64,000 bases of DNA from GCA-2746605 sp963710615 (GCA_963710615.1 CAVQBF010000001.1:310001-374000), one strand, 5' to 3'; positions 26,484 through 36,088 are shown, counted from the stretch's first letter. The notes: generated from the sequence alone by a model not told the origin. Made by a program: numbers and translations.

Positions 26484-28736
26484 GCAGATAAAATTATTCG
26501 AACAGGCTGTCCAGCACACAATTGCGGGGGCAGATGCCTTCTAAAAGTTTATGTAAAAGATAATAAAATTGTTAGAATAGAAACAGATGATAGGCCAACA
26601 GATAACATATCAGATCCACAATTAAGAGCTTGTATTAGAGGAAGATCATATTTAAGAAGACAGTATCATAATGATAGACTTAAACACCCGTTGATTAGAG
26701 TTGGAAAAAGAGGTGAGGGAAAATTTAGACAAGCCTCATGGGATGAAGCACTTGATAAAATAGTCAGTGAAATTAAAAGAATAAAATCAAAATATGGGAA
26801 TCAGTCAATTTATGTCCCTTACGGGACTGGAAGCTACAACCAGTTAAATGGAAGACAAACTGCATATAGATTATTTAATTATTTAGGAGGTTCATTAGGA
26901 TTTTATAACAGTTACTCATGGGCAGCTATTTCGAAGGCGACTCCATATGTATATGGAACTAATATAACTGGTAATCAGCGTCAAGATTGGATAAACTCTA
27001 AGTACATAATAATGTGGGGATGGAATCCATGTGAAATGAGAGATGGTACAAACAGCGAGTATTTCTTAAAGAAGGCGAAAGAAAATGGCGCAAAGATAAT
27101 TTGTATTGATCCAAGAATGAGCATGAGTGCTGTGAGTCTCGCTGATGAATGGATTCCGATAAGGCCTGGTACAGATACAGCCTTGATGAGTGCTATGGCC
27201 TACGTTATGATAACTGAAAATATTTATGATAAAGATTTTGTAGAGAAATATTGTGTTGGTTTTGATAAAACTCAAATGCCTGAGGGTGCTGAGAATGAAG
27301 AAAGTTATTCGGATTATATTCTAGGAATTATTGACGGGATCCCTAAATCACCCTCTTGGGCTGAAAAGATAACCTCAATACCTAAAGACACAATAACTCG
27401 AATTGCCAGAGCATATGCCACAACAAGGCCTGCAATGCTTTATCAAGGATATGGTATGCAGAGAAGAGCATACGGAGAAACTGCCGTTATGGGCGGTTGT
27501 GTTTTAGCTGCAATTACCGGAAACATAGGAATCCCAGGAGGATGGGCAAGCGGTATAGCTCTTCAAGCTGATGAAGGCGGTCCTCAATGGAATGTATTTC
27601 CGACAGGAAGCAATCCTATTAAAGCCAAAATCCCATCTTTCCTATGGAGTGAAGCTGTTTTGCGCGGAAATCAAATGACTGGAGAAGAAGGTGTAACTGG
27701 AGTAGATAAACTTGATAGTAATATTAAATTAATTTATGCTGTGGCTTCAAATGCCATTGTTAATCAACACGCTAATATTAATCGGACTGCTAAAATACTT
27801 GAAGATGAGTCATTGGTTGAGTTTTTTGTTGTACATGAACAATTTATGACACCAACTTCAAAATTTGCTGATGTTGTTTTGCCAGTATGTACTCAATTTG
27901 AAATGTGGGGATTGGAAGATGGATGGAAGTATGGTGAAGAAGTAATACTCATGCCGAAAATTTTAGATCCTCCTTTCGATACAAAAAGTGATTATCAGAT
28001 TTGCTCCGAAATCGCTGAACGTTTCGGTATTGAAAAGGAATATACAGAAGGACGAAATGAAAAGGAATGGATTGAATGGTCTATAGAACATTATAGGAAA
28101 ACATGGTTCCCGGAAATTCCTAAACTTGATAAATTTGAAAAGTCGAACAAGGGAGTATACTCTGTTCCAGTTACAGAACCTAAAATAGCTTTCAAAGATT
28201 TTAGAGATGATCCTGTAAAAAATAAATTAAACACTCCGTCTGGTAAGATTGAATTATTCTCTAAACAGCTCTTCGATATGAACAATCCTGATTATATTCC
28301 ACCTATTCCAAAATATATTGAAGAATGGGAGAGTCCATTTAACAGTATTGGTCAAAAATATCCTATCTCAGTAGTAGGTCATCACTATATGCCTCGAGTG
28401 CATTCTACACATGATAATAATGACTGGGCAATGGAAGCTTTTCCTCAGAGAGTATTCATAAATGAAATTGATGCAGAGAATAGGGGAATAAAACCTGGTG
28501 ATTATGTAAAAATATATAATGATCGCGGTTCGATTATTATGAAATGTAGAGTAACAACGAAAATTCTGCCAGGAGTTATTGATATTCCCCAAGGTGCTTG
28601 GTGGAAGCCGGATGAGGAAGGAATTGACAGGGGAGGGAATGTCAATGTTCTTACATCAGAAAAATGGACTCCACTCGCATTCGGTAATGCACAGCATACT
28701 ATAATGGCTGAAGTAGAAAAAGTTGGTGAATCATGA
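26484..28736 (+). CDS. dmsA: DmsA-like molybdopterin oxidoreductase catalytic subunit (N-terminus disrupted)
   Basis: The catalytic subunit of a DMSO-reductase-type enzyme, binding molybdo-bis(pyranopterin guanine dinucleotide) and one [4Fe-4S] cluster. The in-frame coding begins before the cluster motif (CPAHNCGGRC at 26508-26537, fourth Cys in L-R-A-C-I-R-G-R-S). Downstream segments closely follow E. coli DmsA as I recall it: D-E-W-I-P-I-R-P-G-T-D, the Ser in N-S-Y-S-W as probable Mo ligand, A-I-T-G-N-I-G-I-P-G-G and a C-terminal cofactor-binding domain. No ATG precedes the cluster in this frame; the first possible internal start, TTG 26691, would drop the cluster. dmsB overlaps the stop (ATGA). 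The respiratory acceptor (DMSO, other S- or N-oxide) is not certain. Confidence 0.87.
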   Translation, partial: ADKIIRTGCPAHNCGGRCLLKVYVKDNKIVRIETDDRPTDNISDPQLRACIRGRSYLRRQYHNDRLKHPLIRVGKRGEGKFRQASWDEALDKIVSEIKRIKSKYGNQSIYVPYGTGSYNQLNGRQTAYRLFNYLGGSLGFYNSYSWAAISKATPYVYGTNITGNQRQDWINSKYIIMWGWNPCEMRDGTNSEYFLKKAKENGAKIICIDPRMSMSAVSLADEWIPIRPGTDTALMSAMAYVMITENIYDKDFVEKYCVGFDKTQMPEGAENEESYSDYILGIIDGIPKSPSWAEKITSIPKDTITRIARAYATTRPAMLYQGYGMQRRAYGETAVMGGCVLAAITGNIGIPGGWASGIALQADEGGPQWNVFPTGSNPIKAKIPSFLWSEAVLRGNQMTGEEGVTGVDKLDSNIKLIYAVASNAIVNQHANINRTAKILEDESLVEFFVVHEQFMTPTSKFADVVLPVCTQFEMWGLEDGWKYGEEVILMPKILDPPFDTKSDYQICSEIAERFGIEKEYTEGRNEKEWIEWSIEHYRKTWFPEIPKLDKFEKSNKGVYSVPVTEPKIAFKDFRDDPVKNKLNTPSGKIELFSKQLFDMNNPDYIPPIPKYIEEWESPFNSIGQKYPISVVGHHYMPRVHSTHDNNDWAMEAFPQRVFINEIDAENRGIKPGDYVKIYNDRGSIIMKCRVTTKILPGVIDIPQGAWWKPDEEGIDRGGNVNVLTSEKWTPLAFGNAQHTIMAEVEKVGES

Positions 28737-29350
28737 AAAAACAGTATGCGTTTTATTTTGATTCATCTAAATGTTCAGGTTGTAAAACTTGCCAAATTGC
28801 ATGTAAGGATAAAAATAATCTGGAAGTTGGAGTCCTTTGGAGAAGAGTGTATGAAGTATCAGAAGGAGGATGGACGAATAATGATGGCGTATGGTCTAAC
28901 AATATAAAGACCTATAATATGTCAATTGCTTGCAATCATTGTGAAAATCCAATTTGTGTGTTGGGTTGTCCTACTAATGCAATGAAGAAGAATAAAAACG
29001 GAATTGTAACTATTGATAAGAATAAATGTATTGGCTGCAGATATTGTGAATGGTCGTGTCCTTATGGAGCTCCTCAATACGATAAAGTTAATGGTATTAT
29101 GGGAAAATGTGATCTTTGTATCGATTACGTTGAAGATGAGAGAAATCCAAGCTGTGTTGATGCATGTCCAATGAGGGTGCTAGATTTTGGTGAATTAAGT
29201 GAGATGACTAAAAAATATAGTGGAGTTAAAGAAGTCTACCCATTGCCGAATTCAGTAATTACAGATCCGGCCATTATCATCAATCCCCACACCGATGCTA
29301 TTGAAAATGAAAACAAAAATGCAAAGATAATTAATGAAGAGGAAGTTTAG
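28733..29350 (+). CDS. dmsB: DmsB-like four-cluster ferredoxin subunit
   Basis: 205 residues holding four cysteine groups for [4Fe-4S] clusters: CSGCKTCQIAC (near 14-24), C-N-H-C-E-N-P-I-C-V-L-G-C, CIGCRYCEWSC and C-D-L-C ... C-V-D-A-C. This is the standard arrangement of DmsB/PhsB/NrfC electron-transfer subunits, which carry electrons from the membrane anchor to the molybdoenzyme. There is no signal peptide, so it would be carried across by the Tat signal of the catalytic subunit, which is broken here. The start overlaps the dmsA stop by four bases, and dmsC follows with no gap. Confidence 0.93.
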   Translation: MKKQYAFYFDSSKCSGCKTCQIACKDKNNLEVGVLWRRVYEVSEGGWTNNDGVWSNNIKTYNMSIACNHCENPICVLGCPTNAMKKNKNGIVTIDKNKCIGCRYCEWSCPYGAPQYDKVNGIMGKCDLCIDYVEDERNPSCVDACPMRVLDFGELSEMTKKYSGVKEVYPLPNSVITDPAIIINPHTDAIENENKNAKIINEEEV

Positions 29351-30226
29351 GTGAGAAATCAATGGTCACTTATATCATTTACTTTACTTATTCAGTTCGC
29401 GGTCGGTATTTTTGTTGTAATGACAACTTTATTCGGGTATAATCTTTTTAAATCAAATGTCCCATTTCAAAAAGAATTAATTAACAAGGTATTATGGGTG
29501 TTTTTTACTGCACTGATAATTGCCTTAGTAAGTTCGTTTCTTCATCTTGGGAAACCCAAAAGTGCGATATATGCGCTTAATAATCTAGGATCGTCATGGC
29601 TAAGCTGGGAAATTCTCTTTATTATATTATTTTCACTTTCAGCCGCAGTATTTGCCTTTGGAAGAATTATCTGGAATATCACTCCTAAGTTGGAATTTAC
29701 ATATCTGGTATTTGTCTCAATAATAGGATTAATGCTGATCTATTCAATGTCCAAAATTTATATGCTTGAAACTATTCCTGTATGGGATTCTTACTATACA
29801 ATTATTCAATTCTACTCATCGTTTATTATACTTGGACTATTAGGATTGATTTTAATAATCTCCAATACAAATAATACTCTATTAGAAGGGCTTGAATCAA
29901 CCAAAGTTATTAACACCTCTCTTTCCATTATATTAGTAGTATTACTTGTAAGTATAATTTTTTTGCTTATCAGATTATGGAACTTAAAATTGGGTGGAAT
30001 AGCAGAATTATCCAGTTTTAATTCCATCACATCAAAAAATATACCTTTACTCTACGCTAGAATTATTCTTGCAGTTTTGGCAATCGGACTGATAGTTTTG
30101 CAGCTCTTTTATCTGCGATTTAAATATTCTTCATATTTACTATTAAGCTTAGCAATTATTATAATACTATCAGAAATAACTGGCAGATATCTCTTCTATG
30201 CTTCGTACAGAAGGGTTGGTATTTAA
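29351..30226 (+). CDS. dmsC: DmsC-like membrane anchor / quinol oxidase subunit
   Basis: 291 residues with about eight transmembrane helices and the DmsC opening (Q-W-S-L-I-S-F-T-L-L-I-Q-F-A-V-G). The segment S-S-F-L-H-L-G-K-P-K-S-A carries the conserved His between helices 2 and 3 and is a hallmark of the family. It anchors the DmsAB dimer and oxidises menaquinol. The start is a GTG immediately after the dmsB stop. It is the last gene of the operon. Confidence 0.9.
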   Translation: MRNQWSLISFTLLIQFAVGIFVVMTTLFGYNLFKSNVPFQKELINKVLWVFFTALIIALVSSFLHLGKPKSAIYALNNLGSSWLSWEILFIILFSLSAAVFAFGRIIWNITPKLEFTYLVFVSIIGLMLIYSMSKIYMLETIPVWDSYYTIIQFYSSFIILGLLGLILIISNTNNTLLEGLESTKVINTSLSIILVVLLVSIIFLLIRLWNLKLGGIAELSSFNSITSKNIPLLYARIILAVLAIGLIVLQLFYLRFKYSSYLLLSLAIIIILSEITGRYLFYASYRRVGI

Positions 30227-30362
30227 TTCCCGCTTACTCTCATCCTTACTTGATTTCCTCAAGTGTATTTTTATTCATTTAATCAATTAATATTATCTAA
30301 ATATTTAATAACTGCTGATACCAACGCAGCTGTCTGCGGGAAAATAGTGGGGGTAGGTCAAA

Positions 30363-30506
30363 GTAGTGACTCCTTTGAATAGGCAACAACCACAAGGTAA
30401 TTATGATGTTTAGTTTGATGGAAGTCAGTTAACAAGTGGAAGATTCTTCTATAGGATAGATGCTGGAAATTTTTCTGATTTAAAGAAAATTGTTATTTTG
30501 GATTAA
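30363..30506 (+). pseudogene. Fossil T9SS sorting domain
   Basis: In the gap after dmsC this stretch reads V-V-T-P-L-N-R-Q-Q-P-Q-G-N-Y-D-V, then a TAG (30411-30413), then F-D-G-S-Q-L-T-S-G-R-F-F-Y-R-I-D-A-G-N-F and ends K-I-V-I-L-D-stop. It is the last third of a type A sorting domain, closely matching at DNA level the sorting domain of the subtilase just downstream. Upstream, GTAGGTCAA in a shifted frame looks like the preceding V-x-G-Q. There is no open frame around it. It is the decayed end of a former secreted-protein gene or a partial duplication. Confidence 0.75.
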
Positions 30507-30540
30507 TAAATAATAAACTAATATGCTAGGGGATGTGATA

Positions 30541-33414
30541 ATGAAATCTCTTATAATAATTTTGTTCATTCTTTTCTTATCAACTGAAAACATCAGTCTA
30601 GCAAGTAACAAAACATCTTCAGCTCTAAGTTCAATTGTAAGTGAATATGGATTGGATAAGGAATATAAAGTTTGGATTTATTTCAAGGATAAGGGTCCAC
30701 TGTATAGAAATATCATGGAGGAAGTTAAAAATCAACTTAATAAAAGATCAATAGTGCGAAGATCTAGATCCATTGGTAATAATTTAATAGATTTTTACGA
30801 TCTTCCAGTTTTTGATAAATATATCACTTCCCTAGTAAATATTCTAATCAAGATACATCATAAATCTCGTTGGCTTAATGCACTAAGTGCAGAAATTACT
30901 GGAAAAAATATTGAATTACTTGAAGAATTAGATTTCATCGATAAAATTGATATAGTAAAAAATTATAAATCTACAAGCCGGAGAAAATCTTTTTCGAATG
31001 AAATTACTTATACGAAAGGATTAAACGGAAATCAAATCTATAATAATTTTAATTATGGCCCCTCATTCAAGCAGATGGAAATGCTTAATGTCCCAATCGT
31101 ACACGATTTAGGTTTTAGCGGTAAAAATATTCTAATCTGTGTAAATGATGCTGGATTTTTTGAATTAAGTCATCAAGCTATGGACCATCTGAATATTATA
31201 GCTTCTTGGGATTTTATTGAAAATGACAATGATGTCGGCCCTACAAATGAACTTGATTGGGGACCAAATCATGGAACAGCAGTTCTAAGCGATATAGGCG
31301 CATTTGAGGAGGGGCAATTAATTTCCCCGGCGTTTGATGCTGATTTTCTTCTTGCAAAAACTGAAAACACATTAATAGAGAGTCATGCAGAAGAAGATGC
31401 ATGGATTGCTGCTGCTGAGTGGGCTGATAGCCTTGGTGCTGATATAATTTCTACTTCGGTAGGATATCTTGAGTTTGATGAGGGTGAAGGTGATTATAGC
31501 TGGGAAGATATGGATGGAAACACAACACTTATTACCAAAGCTGCTGATATTGCAGCTAGTAGAGGTATTTTGGTAATTAATGCGGTTGGAAATTTGGGAA
31601 CAGCTTTACCCGGTCAAAACACACTTGCTGCACATGCTGATGGAGATAGTGTTCTTGCAGTAGGGTCATGTGATTCATTATTAGCTCGAGCAAGCTATTC
31701 AGGTATGGGTCCAACGGTTGATGGAAGAATAAAGCCAGATGTAGTTGCTATGTCTACAAACAATTATGGAATTAATCCAACTACTGAAAACGAGTACTTT
31801 TGGTCAGATGGTAATACTTCAGGAGCGTGCCCACAAGTTGCTGGTGTTGCCGCCTTAGTGATGGAAGCAAATCCAGATTTATCCAATATGGACATTTTAA
31901 ATCTCCTCAGAAATACTGCCAGCAATGCTTTTTCACCTAATAATGAGATTGGATACGGAATTGTTAATGCGTTGAAAGCTGTAATGTATTTTAGACCTCA
32001 GATTGAACACTCCCCACAATCAGATTTGGAAATTGGAACTGATCCTGTAACAATTTCAGCAAAGATAAATAGTTTATATCCCTTAATTAGAGATTCTATT
32101 AAATTATTCTATCAAATAGAATCTAATGAATGGGAAAAAATTAAAATGTATGAAACAGAAAATAATAATTTTGAGGCGATTATTCCTATTCCTGACTCCA
32201 GTTGTAAAATTAATTATTACATTCAAGCTCACAATACAAAATATACCTCATTCGAACCAATTTTGAGTCCCAAAGTTACTAACACTTTTTATTGGGGTGT
32301 TGATAAGATACCGCCTCAAATATCATTACTGTTCAAGCATTTTTCCTCATCAATAAATGCCTTTGGTCCCTCACCAAATAAATTTGTTATTAAGGCAAGT
32401 GATAATATTGGAATTGATACAACAACTGGAAAAATATTTTATTCAATTAACAGCATTCCTAAAGGTAATGTGGAATTGCATTATTTAGGAGACAATTATT
32501 TTGATGGAACATTTTCTTTTGATGAGGAGTTGATTTTGGGGGATAAGGTCAGTTATTATTTCTCAATTCAAGATAATTCTTCTATGCAAAACTTAAACAC
32601 TACTGATACCCTTTCTTACTATATAGATACTGTACAAGTTATAGATGACTTTGAAAATGGAACCTCACTTTGGGACCTTGGAGAAGGATGGAATATTACT
32701 AATAAATCAAAGAATACAGGGGAATTTTCAATTACAGATAGTCCATTAACAAATTACCTAGCAAATTCAAACAATACGTTATTATTAAAACACTCATTTA
32801 ATTTAAGTAATTATAAATATGCACGGTTAGAATTTTTTATCAGTCATTTTCTTGAAACGGGAAAAGATTCAATATTAGTTGAAATATCGAATAATAACGG
32901 TTTAAACTGGGAAGCATTAGAAGGTTATACTTCTGGAGCAATAAGATATCGAAAAAAAGAAATTGATATATCCAATTACACAGGCAATGAACATATTACA
33001 CTCAGATTTAGATTAATATCAGATAGTGAAGAAGAATTAGATGGCGTTTATATCGATGATATTAGTATTTATGTTTCAAAGAATAGTAATTTGACAAACA
33101 ATGAAAATGAAATAAGTAATCTTCCAAGTTATATTAGTTTAAGTCAAAACTTTCCAAATCCCTTCAATCCAAGCACAACAATAAAATACTCAATCCCAAC
33201 GCAGAGCAATGTAATACTAAAAGTATTTGATGTATTGGGTAGTGAAGTAGCAACACTTGTAAATAAAGAACAACCACAAGGCAATTATGAAGTTGAGTTT
33301 GATGGAGCACAGTTAACAAGTGGTATTTACTTTTACAAACTTCAAGCTGGTGATCCCGAAACAAGTTCGGGACAAGTTTTTGTTGAAACGAAAAAGATGA
33401 TTCTAATCAAATAG
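30541..33414 (+). CDS. Secreted subtilisin-like (S8) protease with T9SS sorting domain
   Basis: About 957 residues. I choose ATG 30541, preceded by AGGGG and followed directly by the signal peptide; an in-frame ATG 18 bases upstream lacks these. Residues ~35-150 look like an inhibitor-type propeptide. The peptidase S8 domain carries Asp203 (VNDAGF), His244 (PNHGT), oxyanion Asn351 (NAVGN) and Ser427 (NTSGACPQVAG). Several beta-sandwich regions follow, then a type A sorting domain (~880-957). The product should be secreted through the T9SS and degrade extracellular protein. The sorting domain holds an in-frame 24-base insertion (33355-33378) encoding P-E-T-S-S-G-Q-V, derived from a small palindrome. 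Confidence 0.9.
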   Translation: MKSLIIILFILFLSTENISLASNKTSSALSSIVSEYGLDKEYKVWIYFKDKGPLYRNIMEEVKNQLNKRSIVRRSRSIGNNLIDFYDLPVFDKYITSLVNILIKIHHKSRWLNALSAEITGKNIELLEELDFIDKIDIVKNYKSTSRRKSFSNEITYTKGLNGNQIYNNFNYGPSFKQMEMLNVPIVHDLGFSGKNILICVNDAGFFELSHQAMDHLNIIASWDFIENDNDVGPTNELDWGPNHGTAVLSDIGAFEEGQLISPAFDADFLLAKTENTLIESHAEEDAWIAAAEWADSLGADIISTSVGYLEFDEGEGDYSWEDMDGNTTLITKAADIAASRGILVINAVGNLGTALPGQNTLAAHADGDSVLAVGSCDSLLARASYSGMGPTVDGRIKPDVVAMSTNNYGINPTTENEYFWSDGNTSGACPQVAGVAALVMEANPDLSNMDILNLLRNTASNAFSPNNEIGYGIVNALKAVMYFRPQIEHSPQSDLEIGTDPVTISAKINSLYPLIRDSIKLFYQIESNEWEKIKMYETENNNFEAIIPIPDSSCKINYYIQAHNTKYTSFEPILSPKVTNTFYWGVDKIPPQISLLFKHFSSSINAFGPSPNKFVIKASDNIGIDTTTGKIFYSINSIPKGNVELHYLGDNYFDGTFSFDEELILGDKVSYYFSIQDNSSMQNLNTTDTLSYYIDTVQVIDDFENGTSLWDLGEGWNITNKSKNTGEFSITDSPLTNYLANSNNTLLLKHSFNLSNYKYARLEFFISHFLETGKDSILVEISNNNGLNWEALEGYTSGAIRYRKKEIDISNYTGNEHITLRFRLISDSEEELDGVYIDDISIYVSKNSNLTNNENEISNLPSYISLSQNFPNPFNPSTTIKYSIPTQSNVILKVFDVLGSEVATLVNKEQPQGNYEVEFDGAQLTSGIYFYKLQAGDPETSSGQVFVETKKMILIK
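33354..33372. repeat. Palindromic repeat inside the subtilase sorting domain
   Basis: TCCCGAA, loop ACAAG, TTCGGGA: a perfect 7-base inverted repeat. The surrounding 24 bases (33355-33378) interrupt an otherwise standard A-G-D-F-V-E-T-K-K motif without shifting the frame. The fossil sorting domain at 30363-30506 lacks it, which supports insertion. Confidence 0.65.
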
Positions 33415-33441
33415 CTTATGATTCTAAATATATTTAATACT

Positions 33442-33465
33442 AGGGCTCACTTAATTGTGGGCTCT
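33442..33465 (+). terminator. Probable intrinsic terminator of the subtilase gene
   Basis: AGGGCTCAC, loop TTAATT, GTGGGCTCT gives a nine-pair stem with two G-T pairs, starting 28 bases after the stop codon and followed by the T-rich TATTTAAATTT. Confidence 0.5.
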
Positions 33466-33920
33466 TATTTAAATTTGACGCCTCAATAAGACCATCTATC
33501 CTATTCCAATGCCCAGAATAATTCATAAATTTACCAAATTCCAACCATACCACCAACTCACTAAAACCTCAAATTCATAAACAGATGCACTTAACTAGGT
33601 ACTTGAGTATAGTATGGGACTCCTAACTCAATTCGATTGCAAGTCCACTACCCTGTTTAAATCAAATAGATTTGTATTTATTATATATCTTGTTCTTTTC
33701 TCAAAATAATATGCGGATATTAAATATTTGATTTCTTAAATGAATTGATCATTTCAAGTGCTCTTTGATTCATACTCAGTGAAGAAGCATATAGGCAAGT
33801 ATAATTTCATAAGCGATAGATATTGCAGAATAAATATTAGTTTTGATTGTAGTTAATTATATTTTCTTAAGTATTTTAGAACTTAAGTTTGGTAATTTTT
33901 TGTAAGGATTATCATGTAAT
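33466..33920. other. Intergenic gap, no gene seen
   Basis: About 455 AT-rich bases without a supported ORF. A weak inverted repeat of CTTAAG copies lies near the downstream end (around 33868-33889). Otherwise I see nothing; the promoter of the HXXEE gene is presumably near 33850-33905. Confidence 0.35.
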
Positions 33921-34433
33921 ATGGATACTTCATTCCATTGGTTTTTTTGGTTATTTCCTCTTGTATTTGCACTACATAATATTGAAGAAGCAATTTGGTT
34001 TCCTGCTTTTTCAAAATCGGCTGGGAAATTTCATCAGCCTGTGGAGAAATTTGAATTTGCCTTTGCAGTAATTATTCTTACCATTGTATCGATTGTTATT
34101 ACGATTCTATTTTCCCTAAATGGTAAATTAAGTATAGCTTGCTATCTTTATTTTGCATTTAACTTTGGAATGCTAATTAATGTTTTCTTCCCACATTTAT
34201 TAGCTACAATTGCCTTAAGAAAATATTGTCCCGGATTATTAACCGGTGTACTACTTTTGGTTCCTATTACGATATATATTCTTTTATTTGGGCATAGTAA
34301 CAAATATTTTATATTTCCAAGATTTTGGTTCATCGCAATACCTTTTACTCTTCTTGTAATCGGCTCAATTCCTTTTCTTTTTAAGTTAGGCAAACATATT
34401 CAAATAATCTTTATACAAAATTCACAGAATTAA
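33921..34433 (+). CDS. HXXEE-motif integral membrane protein
   Basis: 170 residues, about five transmembrane segments. The first helix region contains HNIEE (15-19), the diagnostic His-x-x-Glu-Glu motif of the HXXEE family; the remainder is hydrophobic. The family is uncharacterised; a metal-dependent membrane enzyme has been suggested by the conserved polar residues, but that is inference. AAGGA lies about 15 bases upstream of the ATG. The next membrane-protein gene follows after 29 bases and may be co-transcribed. Confidence 0.75.
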   Translation: MDTSFHWFFWLFPLVFALHNIEEAIWFPAFSKSAGKFHQPVEKFEFAFAVIILTIVSIVITILFSLNGKLSIACYLYFAFNFGMLINVFFPHLLATIALRKYCPGLLTGVLLLVPITIYILLFGHSNKYFIFPRFWFIAIPFTLLVIGSIPFLFKLGKHIQIIFIQNSQN

Positions 34434-34462
34434 AGAAAAAAGTAGTATGAGAAAAAATTAAT

Positions 34463-35128
34463 ATGTCTACAAAAAATCTTAAGTCACCATTTATGAAAAT
34501 TGGAAGAATTTCTTCATTGGCGGTTTTCATTCTATTGCTTGTTTATGCCGTTGTGACCTTCTTAGGGTTTTTGTCGCTTGAATCCCCAACAGATCCAATT
34601 GGTGATCCATACTTCACACTAATGGAATTACTAATTTTAATAATTGCCCCGTTGATATTGATAGTTATGGTAATCATAAATGCTTACGCTGATAATGAAA
34701 AAAAAATATACGGTAATATTTCTGTTTTTTTTATGATCATTATGACAGCTATAACTTCATCTGTTCATTTTACTATTTTATCCATTGGTCACATAAGTGA
34801 ATTTTCAGACAGCACTTTTATGAAATTGCTCTTTTCATTCAAGTGGCCTTCTGTTGCCTATATATTAGATATTCTTGCTTGGGATTTCTTTTTTGCTCTT
34901 TCATTTTTATTTGGTGCACTTGTTTTTAATAATAGCAAACTTGAAAAAGCGTTGAAAATATTGATGATCATAAGTGGGATACTAAGCCTAATTGGCTTGC
35001 TTGGAATTCCACTTAATAATATGCAAATAAGAAATATTGGTATTGTTGGTTATGCTATAGTTACACTGCCAGTATTTTTGCTTCTGAGTAAAATATTTGA
35101 TTCAGTAAATCGAGCTGACAGTAATTAA
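34463..35128 (+). CDS. Integral membrane protein of unknown function
   Basis: 221 residues with about six hydrophobic helices (roughly 15-37, 50-70, 82-105, 125-150, 160-178 and 188-208). No motif that I recognise. It lies between the HXXEE gene and the DUF2279-like gene on the same strand with short gaps. Confidence 0.6.
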   Translation: MSTKNLKSPFMKIGRISSLAVFILLLVYAVVTFLGFLSLESPTDPIGDPYFTLMELLILIIAPLILIVMVIINAYADNEKKIYGNISVFFMIIMTAITSSVHFTILSIGHISEFSDSTFMKLLFSFKWPSVAYILDILAWDFFFALSFLFGALVFNNSKLEKALKILMIISGILSLIGLLGIPLNNMQIRNIGIVGYAIVTLPVFLLLSKIFDSVNRADSN

Positions 35129-35161
35129 ACTTATAAAGGTAAAATTTTCTTAAGTATCTAA

Positions 35162-36088
35162 ATGAATATGAAAAATCTTGGTTTTTCAATTATTGTCATT
35201 TGTTTCTCTTTTTTTTCTAGATTGATATTTCCTCAATGCGATTCTCTTAAAACAGATTCACTCAAATCAGATAACAATCTTATCTATAAAGCTGCTGCAT
35301 ACACCTCAGCTTATTATGCTGGGTCAATGTATTTCTTAAGTAAAACATGGTATAAAGATAGAAAAACTGTTCCATTCCATTTTTATAACGATTTCACTGG
35401 CTACATGCAAATAGACAAACTTGGCCATGCATTTGGAGCATATGTTTACAGCTATGTCGGTTATCACACATTATTAAATTCTGGTCTTACAAGAAATGAA
35501 GCTCTATATTATGGCGCAACACTCGGTCTTTTTCTTCAAACACCAATTGAAATAATGGATGGAATTCACGAAGGATATGGTTTTTCCTGGGGGGATATGG
35601 CCGCAAATACTCTAGGTTCTGCAATGGTGTTTGGGCAAGAGATTTTATTTAATGAACAAGTAATTAAATACAAGTTTTCTTATTCACCATCCCACTGCGC
35701 TGATAAAGCTAATGGTCTATATGGTGAAACATTCTCTGAACGCTTACTAAAAGATTATAATGGTCATACATACTGGTTATCTTTTCCAATTGACGTATTA
35801 GGTCTCAAAGACAAAGTCCCTTCCTGGCTAAATTTTGCTGTTGGATTTGGAGCTAATGGCATGTATGGTGAGTTTGAAAATCTTGCTTCTTTCAATGGAG
35901 TTGATTTACCATTTGCTAATCGTTACCGGCAATATCTTTTATCATTAGATATTGATTGGTCTAAAATAAAAACAGATTCTAAAATTTTGCAGTTTATACT
36001 CCAAGCACTAACTTTTATTAAATTACCTTTTCCAGCAATTGAATATAATTCTATGGGTAAGTTTAAGGGATATTGGCTTTACTATTAA
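35162..36088 (+). CDS. DUF2279-like predicted envelope protein
   Basis: 308 residues with a signal peptide (to about 25). Residues 45-170 match the DUF2279 pattern: an aromatic-rich start, D-K-L-G-H-A-F-G-A-Y, then Q-T-P-I-E-I-M-D-G and G-F-S-W-G-D-M-A-A-N-T-L-G. The remainder alternates hydrophobic and polar residues, perhaps outer-membrane associated. The family is found in Bacteroidota and has no known function. Two closely spaced ATGs (35162, 35168) are possible starts; neither has a Shine-Dalgarno. Confidence 0.7.
   Translation: MNMKNLGFSIIVICFSFFSRLIFPQCDSLKTDSLKSDNNLIYKAAAYTSAYYAGSMYFLSKTWYKDRKTVPFHFYNDFTGYMQIDKLGHAFGAYVYSYVGYHTLLNSGLTRNEALYYGATLGLFLQTPIEIMDGIHEGYGFSWGDMAANTLGSAMVFGQEILFNEQVIKYKFSYSPSHCADKANGLYGETFSERLLKDYNGHTYWLSFPIDVLGLKDKVPSWLNFAVGFGANGMYGEFENLASFNGVDLPFANRYRQYLLSLDIDWSKIKTDSKILQFILQALTFIKLPFPAIEYNSMGKFKGYWLYY

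Noticed and set aside
33164..33364. Leu/His/Gln-rich minus-strand ORF
   Set aside because: It is the antisense shadow of the subtilase sorting domain.
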